Assembly: GCA_014904845.1 (NCBI GenBank)
Contig: MU119366.1
Location: 1-64,000 of the forward strand
DNA from: Acephala macrosclerotiorum
Lineage: Eukaryota; Ascomycota; Leotiomycetes; Helotiales; Mollisiaceae
Reading direction: 5' to 3'
Length of the DNA stretch: 64,000 bases
Under the pieces are notes generated by a model, which had not been told where the DNA came from, made no database searches, and saw nothing but the letters and a program-made list of their open reading frames with translations. Both the position numbers and the translations under genes were made by a program. Below are positions 12,277 to 23,157 of the stretch, piece after piece. Within the stretch, counting starts at the first letter, position 1; each line of letters opens with the position of its first letter.

Positions 12277-12970
12277 TGCTGAACGAAAGGACCAAAAACA
12301 TGGTTGGCCTCGTCGCCTCCAACTTCTCCCATAGAACCATATTCCCAGTCATCCCAACATTGGGCCAAGACAATGGTATCTCGCCAAACATCATCCTCGT
12401 CGTTGCCTTTGGGCGAAGGGCAACCATTACCTTCTTTTGACTTCTGTTTCCCGTTGCGGAACAGCAGATTCCATAATCCCATTCTCTCCGCCACCCTGAG
12501 AGATGCGGCATTCGTTGAGACCGCATTCCACACAACGCTCAATAGGCCAAGTCAGCCTTGTTCAATGGGGTTCAGTGCATACTACAGCATCAGTCCAACC
12601 GCATTTGTTGTGACAAGCGTTCGTTAAAATACCGGCAGTATAATCACGAAGCCAATCTCTGTGGATAGATGCGTGGTTGCGTATTCACGGATGAGATCAT
12701 GCTAGCGAGTTTTCTTTCTGCATCCTCTTCGGAAGCGGGCCGTGTTTTGTCAATAACGGCGAAGGTAAGCGTCTCTATGTGGCGGTTTGACATTCCCTCG
12801 ATGAAGTCTTTTATGAAGTGCTTTTCGGATTGGAACGGACCGGGAGTCATGTGAACGTAGAGTCCTGGATGTGAGGATGAATCCCGAAAGTAGGCTGAGG
12901 CATGGCGAGCAGGCTAGTTTTCGTCCCACGTCCGTAAATCTCGTTTCATAAGGGGACGGATGAACCTGAA
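12273..12970 (-). pseudogene. GNAT-family N-acetyltransferase pseudogene with RIP-like stops
   Basis: Read across frames, the minus strand encodes a ribosomal-protein-acetyltransferase-like GNAT protein. The segments are HPGLYVHMTPGPFQSE, then FAVIDKTRP, then EIGFVIILP, then TTNAVGLML, then SVVWNAVSTNAASLRVAERMG, ending near CWDDWE. The acetyl-CoA-binding region (around NAASLRVAERMG) is preserved. The frame is broken by a TAG at 12916-12914, a TAA at 12626-12624 where the family has Gln, a TAG at 12584-12582 where Gln is expected, and a TGA at 12554-12552. A one-base loss falls between 12690 and 12655. All four stops are explained by C-to-T change of CAA, CAG or CGA codons, the signature of RIP or deaminated CpG. 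No intron placement removes them all. The gene is almost certainly dead. Confidence 0.8.
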
Positions 12971-13864
12971 GATAATAAGTAGGCACAGACAATGAACAGC
13001 GTTAACTTGACGCATGCATTGGAGAGGGTAGGGATAAGGAAGAGGAAGCTTGTGCCATTAGCCATCGTCGAACGTGACCAAATACTCTGAAAGTTTTCTT
13101 TGTGACGTCGATTTGGAGATGCGACTATATCAACTTTGCGGACAACCCGGGTCAAGTAACGAGGCTGATTGTTTTGGTTCTTTCCCCTTCAGCTCGGTTG
13201 AGAGAAGACCAAGACGGGATAGTCCTATTGTGCGTCGCACCCTGCGCGTATTCACCTGCCAAATCGTCTTGCACGGGCACGTTCGTGCATATTCTACGGT
13301 TGCTTTTTGTATTATTTCGACCAGCAAGCCGCCCTGAGGGTCCAGAGGTCCTAACGAGGCAAGCTCGTAACTTTTGTATTAATGAAGACCGGATATGACT
13401 TCAAATAGAGAATTAGCACTGTTACTGGTTATTTAAACGGCTCTTGAATTTATGATAAAATATTGTGATTTTGAAGGGCGTAAACGGAGTTGGTTCTTCT
13501 AAATCTACGTGAGAAGTCTCTTTATGGAAGAGCTTCGACCTAAGCTGACTAAGAAAACGTGATATCACGTGCTGTGCTGGATATCACAAAAAACCAAGGA
13601 GCTCACGATCCGAAGATGCCAAGGCGCTAGCGGACACCACTCAAAAGACAATCGTAATAATTCTTTTCCAGCCTCGCATACAAATGACTCATAGATACGT
13701 CAAAAGGCCCCTTTCAATCGTTGCCGCATTCACTGCAATGCGAACCACAGGTGTGTGGAATTTCTTGCCCCGTCTGTCTCCTAAAGTTACTTTATAAGAG
13801 ACACAATGTCCTTCGATAAACACAGCATCATTATCGTACCCCCTTTCGTGTCTGCATTTCGACT
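12971..13864. other. Intergenic region, promoter of the HET gene at its right end
   Basis: No supported coding sequence. A TATA-like CTTTATAAGAG lies about 70 bases upstream of the HET gene start. The N-terminus of the GNAT relic may extend slightly into the left end. Confidence 0.4.
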
Positions 13865-15628
13865 ATGGGATTTTACCAACAGCTTCCTCCGTTTGCGGAT
13901 CGCTCAGTCATACGCCTGCTTGAGCTTCGGCTCGACAACGACGGCGATCGAGTTAATAGCCTTGAGACAATTGAAGGGAGCATAGCAACGTACGATCTAC
14001 AGGACGAACCGGATTATGACGCCCTCTCCTACGCCTGGGGTCCGAAAGACCTGTCAGCCCACCTAACACTCAACAATGAATTGTTTCCTGTGTCACAGAA
14101 TCTCTTTGCAGCCTTGCGGCAGATATGTCATGATCAAAGAAAGACAGGCCGTTTGCGAAAGTTGTGGGTTGACACAATATGCATTAATCAGTCCGACAGT
14201 GCGGAGAAGTCCCACCAGGTGGTGCTGATGAGAGACATTTACTCCCATGCCAATATGGTGCTCGCCTGGATCGGGGCGCCTGACCATCTCAGCGCTCTTG
14301 CCTTTGATACACTTGAGAAATTCGCGGTTGATGACGGTACTACAGATGGAAGTGCGACATGCCGGCAACTAGAGGATGCAGCGGAAGAGAGACGAGCAGC
14401 TATACAACTTTTCCTAGAGAGAGGGTATTTCTTCCGAATGTGGATTGTCCAAGAAGTCGTCGTCGCTAAAATAGTTACCGTTCTCTGCGGAACTCTATCT
14501 CTTGACTTTGACAGCATGCGTGTTGCGTTTCCGCGGATGATCGGTTCTGGATTCTATCGCTTCTCAGCGGCTACAGCGAATCTGAGCTACATCGGAGTAT
14601 GGAGGGTTTCCTTTCATGAAACTAAGGCTCCGGACAGAGGGGGGGTTCTTGACTTGCGACTTTTTTTGGATTCACGTGACAGGATAGCTACTGATCCTCG
14701 CGACAAGATCTACTCACTGCGAGGAATTGCCAACAAAGCACTAGGTAGTCGAATCAAAGTTGACTACGGCGACTCAGTTGAAACTGTCTACACAGGATTT
14801 TCCAAAATGGTCCTGAGCACTCGCCCCGACCTTCAAATCCTCTCGGGCGTCATTCTTCGACACAAACAAACTTCAAATATTAAGCTTCCATCATATGCCC
14901 CAGATTGGTCACTCCCCACGTGCGGAGGAGGTATTTTGCAGAGGTACTTTCGCTTCAAGCCGACACATTTGTTCCACGCTGCCGGAAAATCCACACCGCG
15001 AGTAACTCTGACCAAAGACTCCAACGCAGTCAGCGTAGAAGGATCACGTCTTGATACTATAGCCCGTATCATTCCAATCAAGGCCCTCTTAGGAGCCAGG
15101 GCCGATGGCTCTGTTGCCATAAACGAGACCGTCCTTCGCAACTTGACAGCAAATATACTTCTATCAGATACCTACCCCTTTAGTGGGGAGCCATCCTGGG
15201 TCGCATATTTCCGCACCTTGACTGCGGATCGTACGGCTCTGTCGCCCCGTATCGACGAAACCTACTGGTCTCAATACTTTGCGCGTTTCTCGGGCTGGGG
15301 CTTGCACCATTCATCGGGCGAGGTTACTGACCTCCCCCCATCAGCTTGGGAATTAGTTTCAGAAGACATCGGCACCATTATTGAGGATAAAGACATGTTC
15401 CTTACTGCGGGTGGGTATTTGGGTCTTGGGCACGAAGGGTTCAACGTTGGTGATATCGTATGCATTCTTTCTGGGGGAGAAGTGCCGTTTATACTCCGAG
15501 AGACTAGCAAACAAGAGGATAGGAGCGTGTTCCAGTTTCTTTGTGAGAGTTATGTTCATGGTGTTATGGACGGTGAAGTGGTGGATGATCTAGACCGAAG
15601 TCCTCTTGAGAATTTTCGAATTGAGTAG
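13865..15628 (+). CDS. HET (heterokaryon incompatibility) domain protein
   Basis: A single uninterrupted frame of 587 codons. The HET domain spans roughly residues 50-200 and shows its three conserved blocks: YDALSYAWG, the LWVDTICINQ block, and a QVVLMRDIYSHANMVLAWIG stretch that follows directly. After the domain there is the usual long, poorly conserved C-terminal region with segments such as DPRDKIYSLRGIA and LPSYAPDWS that are common in this class. HET domains trigger cell death when incompatible hyphae fuse, and many uncharacterised HET genes are fast-evolving and accessory. No signal peptide or membrane helix is seen. The frame is intact although the neighbours are pseudogenes, so it may be selected or recently arrived. 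The recognition partner is unknown. Confidence 0.93.
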   Translation: MGFYQQLPPFADRSVIRLLELRLDNDGDRVNSLETIEGSIATYDLQDEPDYDALSYAWGPKDLSAHLTLNNELFPVSQNLFAALRQICHDQRKTGRLRKLWVDTICINQSDSAEKSHQVVLMRDIYSHANMVLAWIGAPDHLSALAFDTLEKFAVDDGTTDGSATCRQLEDAAEERRAAIQLFLERGYFFRMWIVQEVVVAKIVTVLCGTLSLDFDSMRVAFPRMIGSGFYRFSAATANLSYIGVWRVSFHETKAPDRGGVLDLRLFLDSRDRIATDPRDKIYSLRGIANKALGSRIKVDYGDSVETVYTGFSKMVLSTRPDLQILSGVILRHKQTSNIKLPSYAPDWSLPTCGGGILQRYFRFKPTHLFHAAGKSTPRVTLTKDSNAVSVEGSRLDTIARIIPIKALLGARADGSVAINETVLRNLTANILLSDTYPFSGEPSWVAYFRTLTADRTALSPRIDETYWSQYFARFSGWGLHHSSGEVTDLPPSAWELVSEDIGTIIEDKDMFLTAGGYLGLGHEGFNVGDIVCILSGGEVPFILRETSKQEDRSVFQFLCESYVHGVMDGEVVDDLDRSPLENFRIE

Positions 15629-15899
15629 ACTCTTGCAATTGCAAGCTTCAGACCAAGCATCCAAGCAACTCTTGCCAACCATTTATTGGTAATTATCACC
15701 AACAACAACCACCTCCTCACCACATGCACTTTTCCAGCTATTGTTTTGGACATTAAGCATCTGTACCATGCAAATAAGTACGATTTATTTTAACGAATCG
15801 CTGAGCCCCACCGGGAGCGTAAGCGCGCATTGGTGGGAGGCGGCCACCAGATTTCCTAGTCCGACTAGCGCAAAACGAAACCCCTTAGAAAACGGAGTT

Positions 15900-16750
15900 T
15901 CAAACCTCAGGTTTCTGCGGTATTTCGTTCGATGTCGATCGAGATACACGCAGAGAGAACCGATCTATAAGTAGCGATATCCGAGTAATCTGCAAATAAG
16001 GACAACATCCGAAAATGTCTTCGGTATATCATCCATCCTGATTATCCGTTTCCTTTCCTCCAAATTCTGGCGAACGGTAACAAAATTCGCGACTTTTCCC
16101 CAACAGTGGCTCAAGGTAATGAACGACCCTAATTCACCATTTGTTTCCTTCAACCAAAGGGCTCTGGATCTATCACTAGGTCCCACGTCGATTACTCGAG
16201 TTGGAAGCGAGACTTGGGTCTGCGGGACACACTGCCCTTCATCCGTTGTAAAACAGGTATCCCTCCATTTCTTCGCGAGCTCAAAACAGCTGTCATCGCT
16301 CGCCTTTGAGGCAACACTGCGACCACTGACGATTCTATCCCTCGCTAGTTTGCTTTCTGCGCCATAATCAGCTCCAGCTGGTTCTATTCTCTACACCTCA
16401 ACAGCATACCTTGACTGACCAGAACCTGCGCTTTGCTCGTAAGCCGTCTCCGATGTTCAAAAATAACCCGAAACTCAACATCACATATCCCATACTAAGT
16501 CTTTACATATCACCTCTCCTCCAAATCAGCCTAGATCATCACCTGCTCTCTATCTCCACTTCTTCATCACTAAATGTATCATCGATACCAAACACGTTGT
16601 CATCGTCCAGCATCCTATCTACAAGAACTGACCATGGCTCCTCAACTCGCAAGCTGTCGTCAAAATCTTTCTTGATAAGTGCACAGAGGGAGCATGTTGA
16701 TGCTGCGACGCAGGCATGTAGCTCCGCAAGGTTGGTGTGATGGATGATCT
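15900..16750 (-). pseudogene. HET-domain gene relic (TOL-like)
   Basis: Minus-strand translation gives disconnected HET-protein pieces. An N-terminal part at 16740-16560 contains CSLCALIKKDF, the Cys-pair start typical of TOL-like HET proteins. From about 16380 to 15965 one frame runs through FELAKKWRDTCF, LPTRVIDVG, GSFITLSHCWG, DDIPKTFSDVV and LLGYRYL. It then hits TAG exactly where the family has the Trp of WIDSLCI; the next residues read IGSLCV. TGG to TAG is a G-to-A change of the kind RIP makes on the opposite strand. Downstream of this no HET similarity continues, and two stops end the N-terminal piece. It is a decayed copy inversely oriented to the intact HET gene. Confidence 0.75.
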
Positions 16751-17205
16751 TCTTTCCTACTTATAGCGCTCTGAGATCGAGCGATTGACAGGCTTTGCAT
16801 GAAGGTGATGCCATATTGTCAAATACGCTTGCAACTGGCAACTATTTTTTCCATAGCAAAGTGTCCTCCCCTTCTAGCTTTTTGTGTCCAAAACAGTTTT
16901 GTTTGGGTAGCATTTCGGTAGCAAATCCAACATGTACTTGCAGCCAATGGAATGTTCACACATCCATTCTGCATGAGAAGTGAGACGGAACCCTGGAGAT
17001 ACAGCCTTGCCTTGAGAGAGTCACGTGTTTTCCTTAACTGTCTCTGAAGGCATTCTGTCTTCCCAACTTCCTTTCAATCGATGCAACTGAAGAATACCAG
17101 GAATAGAATGGGTTTTCTTTCTCTCTATCTACTTGACACATAAGCTAGTAAAAGACCTCCCATTAAACTTTCTTCTCAGCACTCACACCAACAACCTCAA
17201 CCCCA

Positions 17206-19069
17206 CTACTCCCCTCCACCTGTTCCCCCAACAATAACCCTACCAACATGATACATCTCCTCAAATCCCATTCTCACCTCCTCTTCAAAAAAATCTCCAA
17301 TCATGCACAATCCAAAATAACTAACCCCCGCAACCGCACAAACAAACACCCAACAAACCTTATACAACTCACTCCCCCCGTCCCATACTCTCCCCAAAGA
17401 TCGCCGCAAATCCAGGTAACTTTCAAACAACCGCCAGCGAATAGGCAACACAAGCTCCCCACGATACACTAGGGAAATACTAATACCTACCTATCCCCAT
17501 GTAGAGATCATCAATAAAAATGTTTCCTTTGCGGATAACAAAGTAATCGGTAAAGATACTCAGAAATGGACTTAGGAAAATTGAATAACCTCTCAGGAAA
17601 GCGAGGAACGAGGACGCCAATTTGAGGATCTTCCAGGGACAAATTACCACTCCCAAGAATAGGAGAGGTACATGCCCCGCTTTATATTCAGGATGAGAGG
17701 GCAGAAAGTCGTGCTATCTGCATCTCAAGGGATGACGTTCGCTCTGCAAAGCATGTAGCTTACTCCTCATCTATAATTGCGGAGAGAGAAATTGGAGGAC
17801 GGGAACTGACCCAAGATTCCCAGCAACCTGACTCAACACAAACCCGGCATTAACAGTAAACGCCCAAGTCCTAGTCCCTGGCGTCTAACTCCTCGTCAAT
17901 ATCTCATCACATAGATCCCATCGATTCCACAATGCAATGCTCCAGGCGTTCTTGACCGCAGCTGTGGCGAAGATGCTGAGTGCCGCACAGCCCGTGTTAC
18001 CGATTGGGAGAGCCAGGGCTTGGGACCAGACTAGTGTGTTGCGAGTTCGTGCGTAGCAAGCGATGTCAGGTTGGTTGACGACGAGGGCGGAAATTTTGCC
18101 CTTGACGGAGTTGATGCTGCTGAGCTAGGAGTTGTCAGTGGGTCGTCGATGGATTTAAATGCGGACAAGATTTACCATTGCCCATGCCAATGAGGATCCT
18201 CTCATCGGCACGGTACTCTTGAAGTCCGTTCCCATGCCCTTTCCTTGTAGCATTCAGTAAATGAAAAGGCTAGTCGTGATAGGTGGAAGAACGAAGGACT
18301 TGACAGAGAAGATAACTCTAATTCTCGGAATAGGCACACTCAGTAATGGGAGAGATCCAAACCAAATAACAATCAACCCAATCATCTGCTAGATACTCAT
18401 GCCCGCACTAGCAGGAATATGATTCGGGATATCCGTGAAATTATGTCCAAAAATACACCTTAAGTAGACTGCGACAAAGTAGTTACCTTGAATGAGGGAG
18501 ACGCAGACCCAGATGGTGCAGGTAACGACTCGGATTAGGACGGGGAGTAGGCTGCTCGCAAACTCCAAGGGATGCGGGAGTCGACTGGGAAGCCGAAGTG
18601 GTAGGTTGAGGCGGAGCGGGAGTGGAGTACTACGCTTAGGGCTCCGAGGGAGTGGCCGATGAATACGCAGATGCATGCCGGGTGACTTCTGTTAGTAGAT
18701 GGGAAGCTGTTTTGAAGATCAAGAGCATACCTTGCTATAATGTCAATCGGATCGTTACCAGAGGTGAGCCTAAACTCCAGACTCCAGGGGAGAATCATTG
18801 ATGTCGTCAGTCCTGTCTCAAACGTGATTGGAAAGATTGTTACCATATGGCCACCAAAACGTAGCGTAGTTATACCAAGCTCATGTTCAGTGTGACGGCG
18901 GACTGGTGTCAAGATCCTCGTTCTTCCAATGATTTCGATGCTCAAAACGACCTGTTGCTGATTCTTGTGTCTTGATAGCCTTGATGAATGCCTCCTTGCT
19001 GGAGAAAGCTTCACGAACCGCCTCCACACGGCGAGTTACGCCGCTCGTGATTTTCTCCATGATTTTCAT
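17206..19069 (-). pseudogene. NCS1-family (uracil/allantoin-type) permease pseudogene
   Basis: The minus strand carries, in order, pieces of a nucleobase permease. It starts with the N-terminus MKIMEKITSG at 19069 and WYNYATFW. Next are STYHFGFPV, then CIFGHNFTDIPNHIPASAG, then a WNRWDL segment near 17930. A CPWKILKLASSFLAFL helix leads into SPFLSIFTDYFVIRKGNIFIDDLY near 17640-17500, and a final helix lies near 17300. These match the NCS1 symporter family in order and spacing. The frame is broken many times: two TGA codons within the first 65 residues, a TAG in the segment after IPASAG, a TGA after LFIY near 18265, and several frame changes not explained by introns. Most stops fit CAG, CGA or TGG changed by C-to-T or G-to-A. 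The gene once encoded a plasma-membrane uptake system and is now inactive. Confidence 0.75.
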
Positions 19070-19731
19070 AAAGATGTATTGAGGTCAGGTGTCAAGGCCA
19101 AAATAGTCTGACGTCTCCTGCCTCTATATATGCCCAGCCACTCCTTGGCTCTATATTTCAAAAGCATGTGGACATGCAAAACAATATCTCCTAGCTGATA
19201 ACGAGTAGAGAACGTTGTCAAGGACGGGTACAAGATAGTCTTGCATGGGGAAGCATAGTTGCATGTGCCCAAGAGCTCGGGACGGGCTTCCGCTTCGAAG
19301 AAAACATTCATTTCGGCCGAGGTCAGCTTCACTGTCCACTGCCTAAGTATCTTATTGATCGCAGAGCAAAGGTGGGCATGCAAGTGGTGACCCTCTGCAT
19401 GACTGTGGGCATGGTTGAGGATCATCCTTTATTGCTTGGCAGTATCCCACTTCTAGGTGATCATGTTACGGCCAAGGATGTTTAAAGGTGACTGCTTTAA
19501 TAATATGAAGGGAACAGAATGTGGAAATGAGAGATGAGGACAATGAGGACAACGAGAACAGAGGAGAGGTGTGAGGCGTGTAACGCATTTTGGATTGGGA
19601 AAGAAGGAGTTGGGCGAGTCATATGTGCAATCGACAGTATAGGGACATGAGTTGAATGCAGAACAGATCTCTCTTTTGGAAGATAAGCTGTCCGTTTTCA
19701 TATCGACTATTCTGCTACTGTGTATGTTCCT

Positions 19732-20813
19732 TCAAGCACTCGCAGACACTGTCGTCGAGACCGGAGCTTGAGGTGCGGCAGGTTGTGGTGTATCCGACTC
19801 AACCTTCGCCTTCAGCGCAGCGAAGTACTTCTGCATCGCATTCGCCGTGAACTGCTGTCTAGTAACCGCTGGATATTTCTTTGGACCTTGAATGATCGCA
19901 TCCTTCACTGGCTGGCTGAAGAATGCAATGCTGTATCGCTCTCTGCAATAATCCCCTGGCTCGCATGGCGCCTTGACTCTGTGGAATGTCGACTTGAATC
20001 TGTCATCCAACCACGACATGAGCAGGTCTCCAATATTGCAGATGATTTCCCCAGCCTTCAAATCAACCTTCGTCCATTCATCGCCCAATCCAAAGTCCGT
20101 CACCACTTCACGACCTGGGCAGATCTCCAGTCCACTCTGCCCTTCTCGTTGGAAGAGAACAGTGAGAAATCCCCAATCTATGTGTGCTCCCGCCCTATGG
20201 TATACCTTCCCATCGTTCGTCTCGGGCGTCGCATAATAATGTAGCAATTGAAAGCACGATTGCGAATCCGGCCTCGATACATCATGAACCTTCACGAAGA
20301 AGTCATCCTCAAACCCCAGACCCCTCGCAAAGCAGGCCATCAACCTCTCAGAGATCTTCTGCACCCGATGCATAAACTCGAGACAATCGTTCTTGAAGCC
20401 AGGGACCTGCTCATCACCCATCCACAACCTCTTCATATTATCCGCAAACTGTAATTGGTAGCTCTCCTTCCCATCCGGCCCGCCAGTCGACGGCCTGGCT
20501 TGTGACATCTTCTCCCAGCCAACATTGTTCGGGTTCTAAGGTACGGTCGCTTTCACGTCGTCGGAGAGAAGGATTCAGAGACCTTAAACATAGACTCGAT
20601 CTCGTCGGCAGATATGCTATGGTCGACGGTAGAGAAGAACCCGACATTTTCGGCTGCGTGGATGAGTTCTGAGGTGATTTCATTGATGCGTTGGTCGAAG
20701 TTTGCAAGAGAGATCTGGTGAAGAAGTCAGTGAGGTCGCAAAATGGGGAAAGTGAAGCGAGGTGCGCTCGCTACCTTTGGCATCTCGCGGTTGATGTATT
20801 TTGTTTTCTCCAT
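19732..20813 (-). CDS. 2-oxoglutarate/Fe(II)-dependent oxygenase (isopenicillin-N-synthase-like), possibly impaired
   Basis: Exons 20813-20775, 20714-20583 and 20535-19732 give 324 residues. The DIOX_N region contains HAAENVGFFSTVDH, and the 2OG-Fe(II) domain follows. Iron ligands are the His and Asp of HIDWG and the His of FHRVKAP; the 2OG-binding Arg and Ser are in RERYSIAFF. A substrate cannot be named; fungal relatives act in small-molecule metabolism. The second intron (20582-20536, 47 bases) is doubtful. It has a poor GTCTCT donor, and its removal deletes the roughly 16 residues that relatives use between the MFK helix and NPNNVGWE. Read as exon, the same stretch contains recognisable family sequence (DDVKATVP) but also a frame change and a TAG where Trp is expected. 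Either splicing has rescued a damaged segment or this copy is inactive. Confidence 0.7.
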
Positions 20814-21338
20814 TGTTAATAACTTTCTAAATTGCTCTACAAAGCTCGAAAAAATTGCTCAATGACACTATTCTAATATTGAAGCTTTCGGAAGTCTGCG
20901 AGTGCCCAGAACGATCTTCAGGACGCGTTAGAGCTGCAATCAGGCCTGTCAGCATCTCGTCCTTGGCCGAGGTTGCAAGCTACCTCCCACTCCTGCCATC
21001 TTTGGAATTTGCCTCTCTTTCCTTCCTTATCGAGTTATGCAGCTTCCCCAGACCTTGATATCTTGGAATATGGTGGAAGTCTCCGATAGCTGAGACACTC
21101 GTCACCAGGAACTGAGAGGACTCAGTACCGCGGTGGCGTGTCTTGTTCCTGAATGTTCAGTTGTTGCGTTCAAGTGATTGTAGACGACGGGATGAATCTG
21201 CGCGCTGATATTTTAATTCTGTGTAGCTCTTTCTTCAATTCTCTCTTTCCAATGTTCATTTCATTTCTGCTCATTCTTGCCTATTTACATAATTGCCATT
21301 TTCCGCAACATTACCCGCACATATCAGTCAAGTGAGAT

Positions 21339-22356
21339 ATGGGTTCCGTAGCAGAGGTTCTAAAAGCCCCTCCTATTCTTGACTTCTCAGGTCCGCTGGT
21401 ACTCCTTGTCCTTTTCACATCCAAGGATACTGATACAAGGTAGTATTCCGCAGCAGCGGCCCAGAAGTTCGCTCTCAACTCATTCAGCACATCCGCTCTG
21501 CTTGCCAAGACAAAGGCTTCTTCCAAATCACCAACCATGGCGTATCTTCCGACCTTCAAGAACGCCTATTCTCAGTATGTAAATCATTATTTGCTCTCCC
21601 TCTTAAAGAGAAAATTGAGCTGGACAGGAACAAGAACAAGTACAACCGTGGATTTGAAAGGCATGGCTCTCAAATGCTAGAACCAGGTACTGCACCGGAA
21701 AGTAAGGAAGGATTGTATCTGGGAGAACATCTACTTGCGGATAATCCAAGAGTTGTGAGAGGAGATTACAAGTGTGGACCATATCTTTGGCCAAAGAGCT
21801 TGGGCGAAGAATTTGAGAAAGTATGCATGAAGTACTGGTACGCTATGCGCAAGTATGCACTTCCATCCACTAAACATATTCCCTTCCTAAATCATTACAG
21901 CCTCGCAAGAGACATCATGAAAACCCTCGCTCTCGGCCTTAACCTCGACGAGACTTCGAAGAATTCGCCACCGACTCCGTAGGAACACTTCGATTCATCC
22001 ACTACCCAACAACACCAACAACAAATGATAAACATCGAGGCATCGGCGCCCACCGCGACTTTGGTTGCATAACGCTCTTCATGCAAGACTCAGTTGGTGG
22101 ACTCCAGGTCCTCGACCAGTCCACCAATTCTTGGGTAGACGTCAAACCCGTGCCTGGCGCCTATGTCGTCAATCTTGGGAATCTGATGATGAAGTGGACA
22201 AATGGGAGATATACGAGCAACTTGCACCGAGTGATGAACTTTTCGGAGAGAGATAGGTACTCGACTCCGTTTTTCTTTAATGGCAATCCGAATTTTGCGT
22301 TTGATGTTCTTCCGGGGTATGAGGGTGAAGAGAGGTGGGAGAGGCCGGAGAAGTGA
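21339..22356 (+). pseudogene. Second 2-oxoglutarate/Fe(II) oxygenase gene, frameshifted
   Basis: The ATG at 21339 (MGSVAEVLKAPPILDFS) leads through an intron (21391-21443) into the DIOX_N domain with DKGFFQITNHGVSS. A 48-base intron at 21853-21900 follows. The frame then runs NLDET and hits a stop at 21980-21982. One base later the family sequence resumes as FEEFATDSVGTLRF and continues to the stop at 22354-22356. The catalytic part is complete there: HRDFG for His and Asp, NLHRVMN for the second His, RYSTPFF for the 2OG Arg and Ser. The break near 21951-21960 is a loss of one base (or four) with no splice sites to hide it. It may be real decay or an assembly error. The pair with the divergent oxygenase at 19732-20813 suggests an old duplicated or clustered pathway. 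Confidence 0.7.
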
Positions 22357-23157
22357 TAGTCAAGGGTTTCTTGAGGGAGCAGTTTGATAAGAGTTACGTC
22401 AGGGTTAAGGGATGATCGGTGTTGCTAAATGCGAGGTCTTGCAAGAAAACACGTGCATCCAGATGTATTCTTTACTCCAAAAGTCACGCCAAAGGAGCAA
22501 TTACAGTGTGGGTCTCCTGCATTGAGGACTTCTCGAGGGGAAGGTACTTGGGACCCCAGGAACCATGGCGTCCAATTTAGATACAGCCCTGGTGGAGCGA
22601 TGGACCATCGATCGGCTCTGGACAAGGTCTCTATCGTCGCTCAAGACAAGGTACAGATGTTAACCTCCTTAGGGTACCTGCCAGATCATTGATTCATTGC
22701 GGCCCTATTGGCAGTGCATCCTTGCCAAGATAGCTCTTGCGATTACTGCACACATTCGGGCGTTTTGCCCACTGAAGGCAATCATTGCATTGGTGGCGCT
22801 TTTTTTGCACCTTCAGCTCACCAAGCAGCTGGTCAGCCACACACGTTAGCGCATTTTTGATTCGTCCCGAACCCAGTTTGTGATATGCAAGGCAAAAACG
22901 AAAGCGCCAATACATGTTTCAAATAGCCTTCTAATGTTTTTGCCGTGCAGGAGGGTGCAAAATATCGTTTTTGCACTTAGAAATTCTGGTGCCAGGCTAT
23001 CGTCAGTCGTGGGCTCCAAAGTCCACCATGATCTTTATATAATGTTCGAACTCCGACCATACCGACCAGTCTTTTACCTTATCAGTATATCTTTCAATCA
23101 ATTTGGGATAGTCCTTATTGCAGCCTTTTCACCCGTTCAGCATCAGCGGAAGTAACT
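22357..23157. other. Intergenic region
   Basis: No supported gene; short frames only. It includes the 3' flank of the second oxygenase and the upstream region of the zinc-finger gene. Confidence 0.45.
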
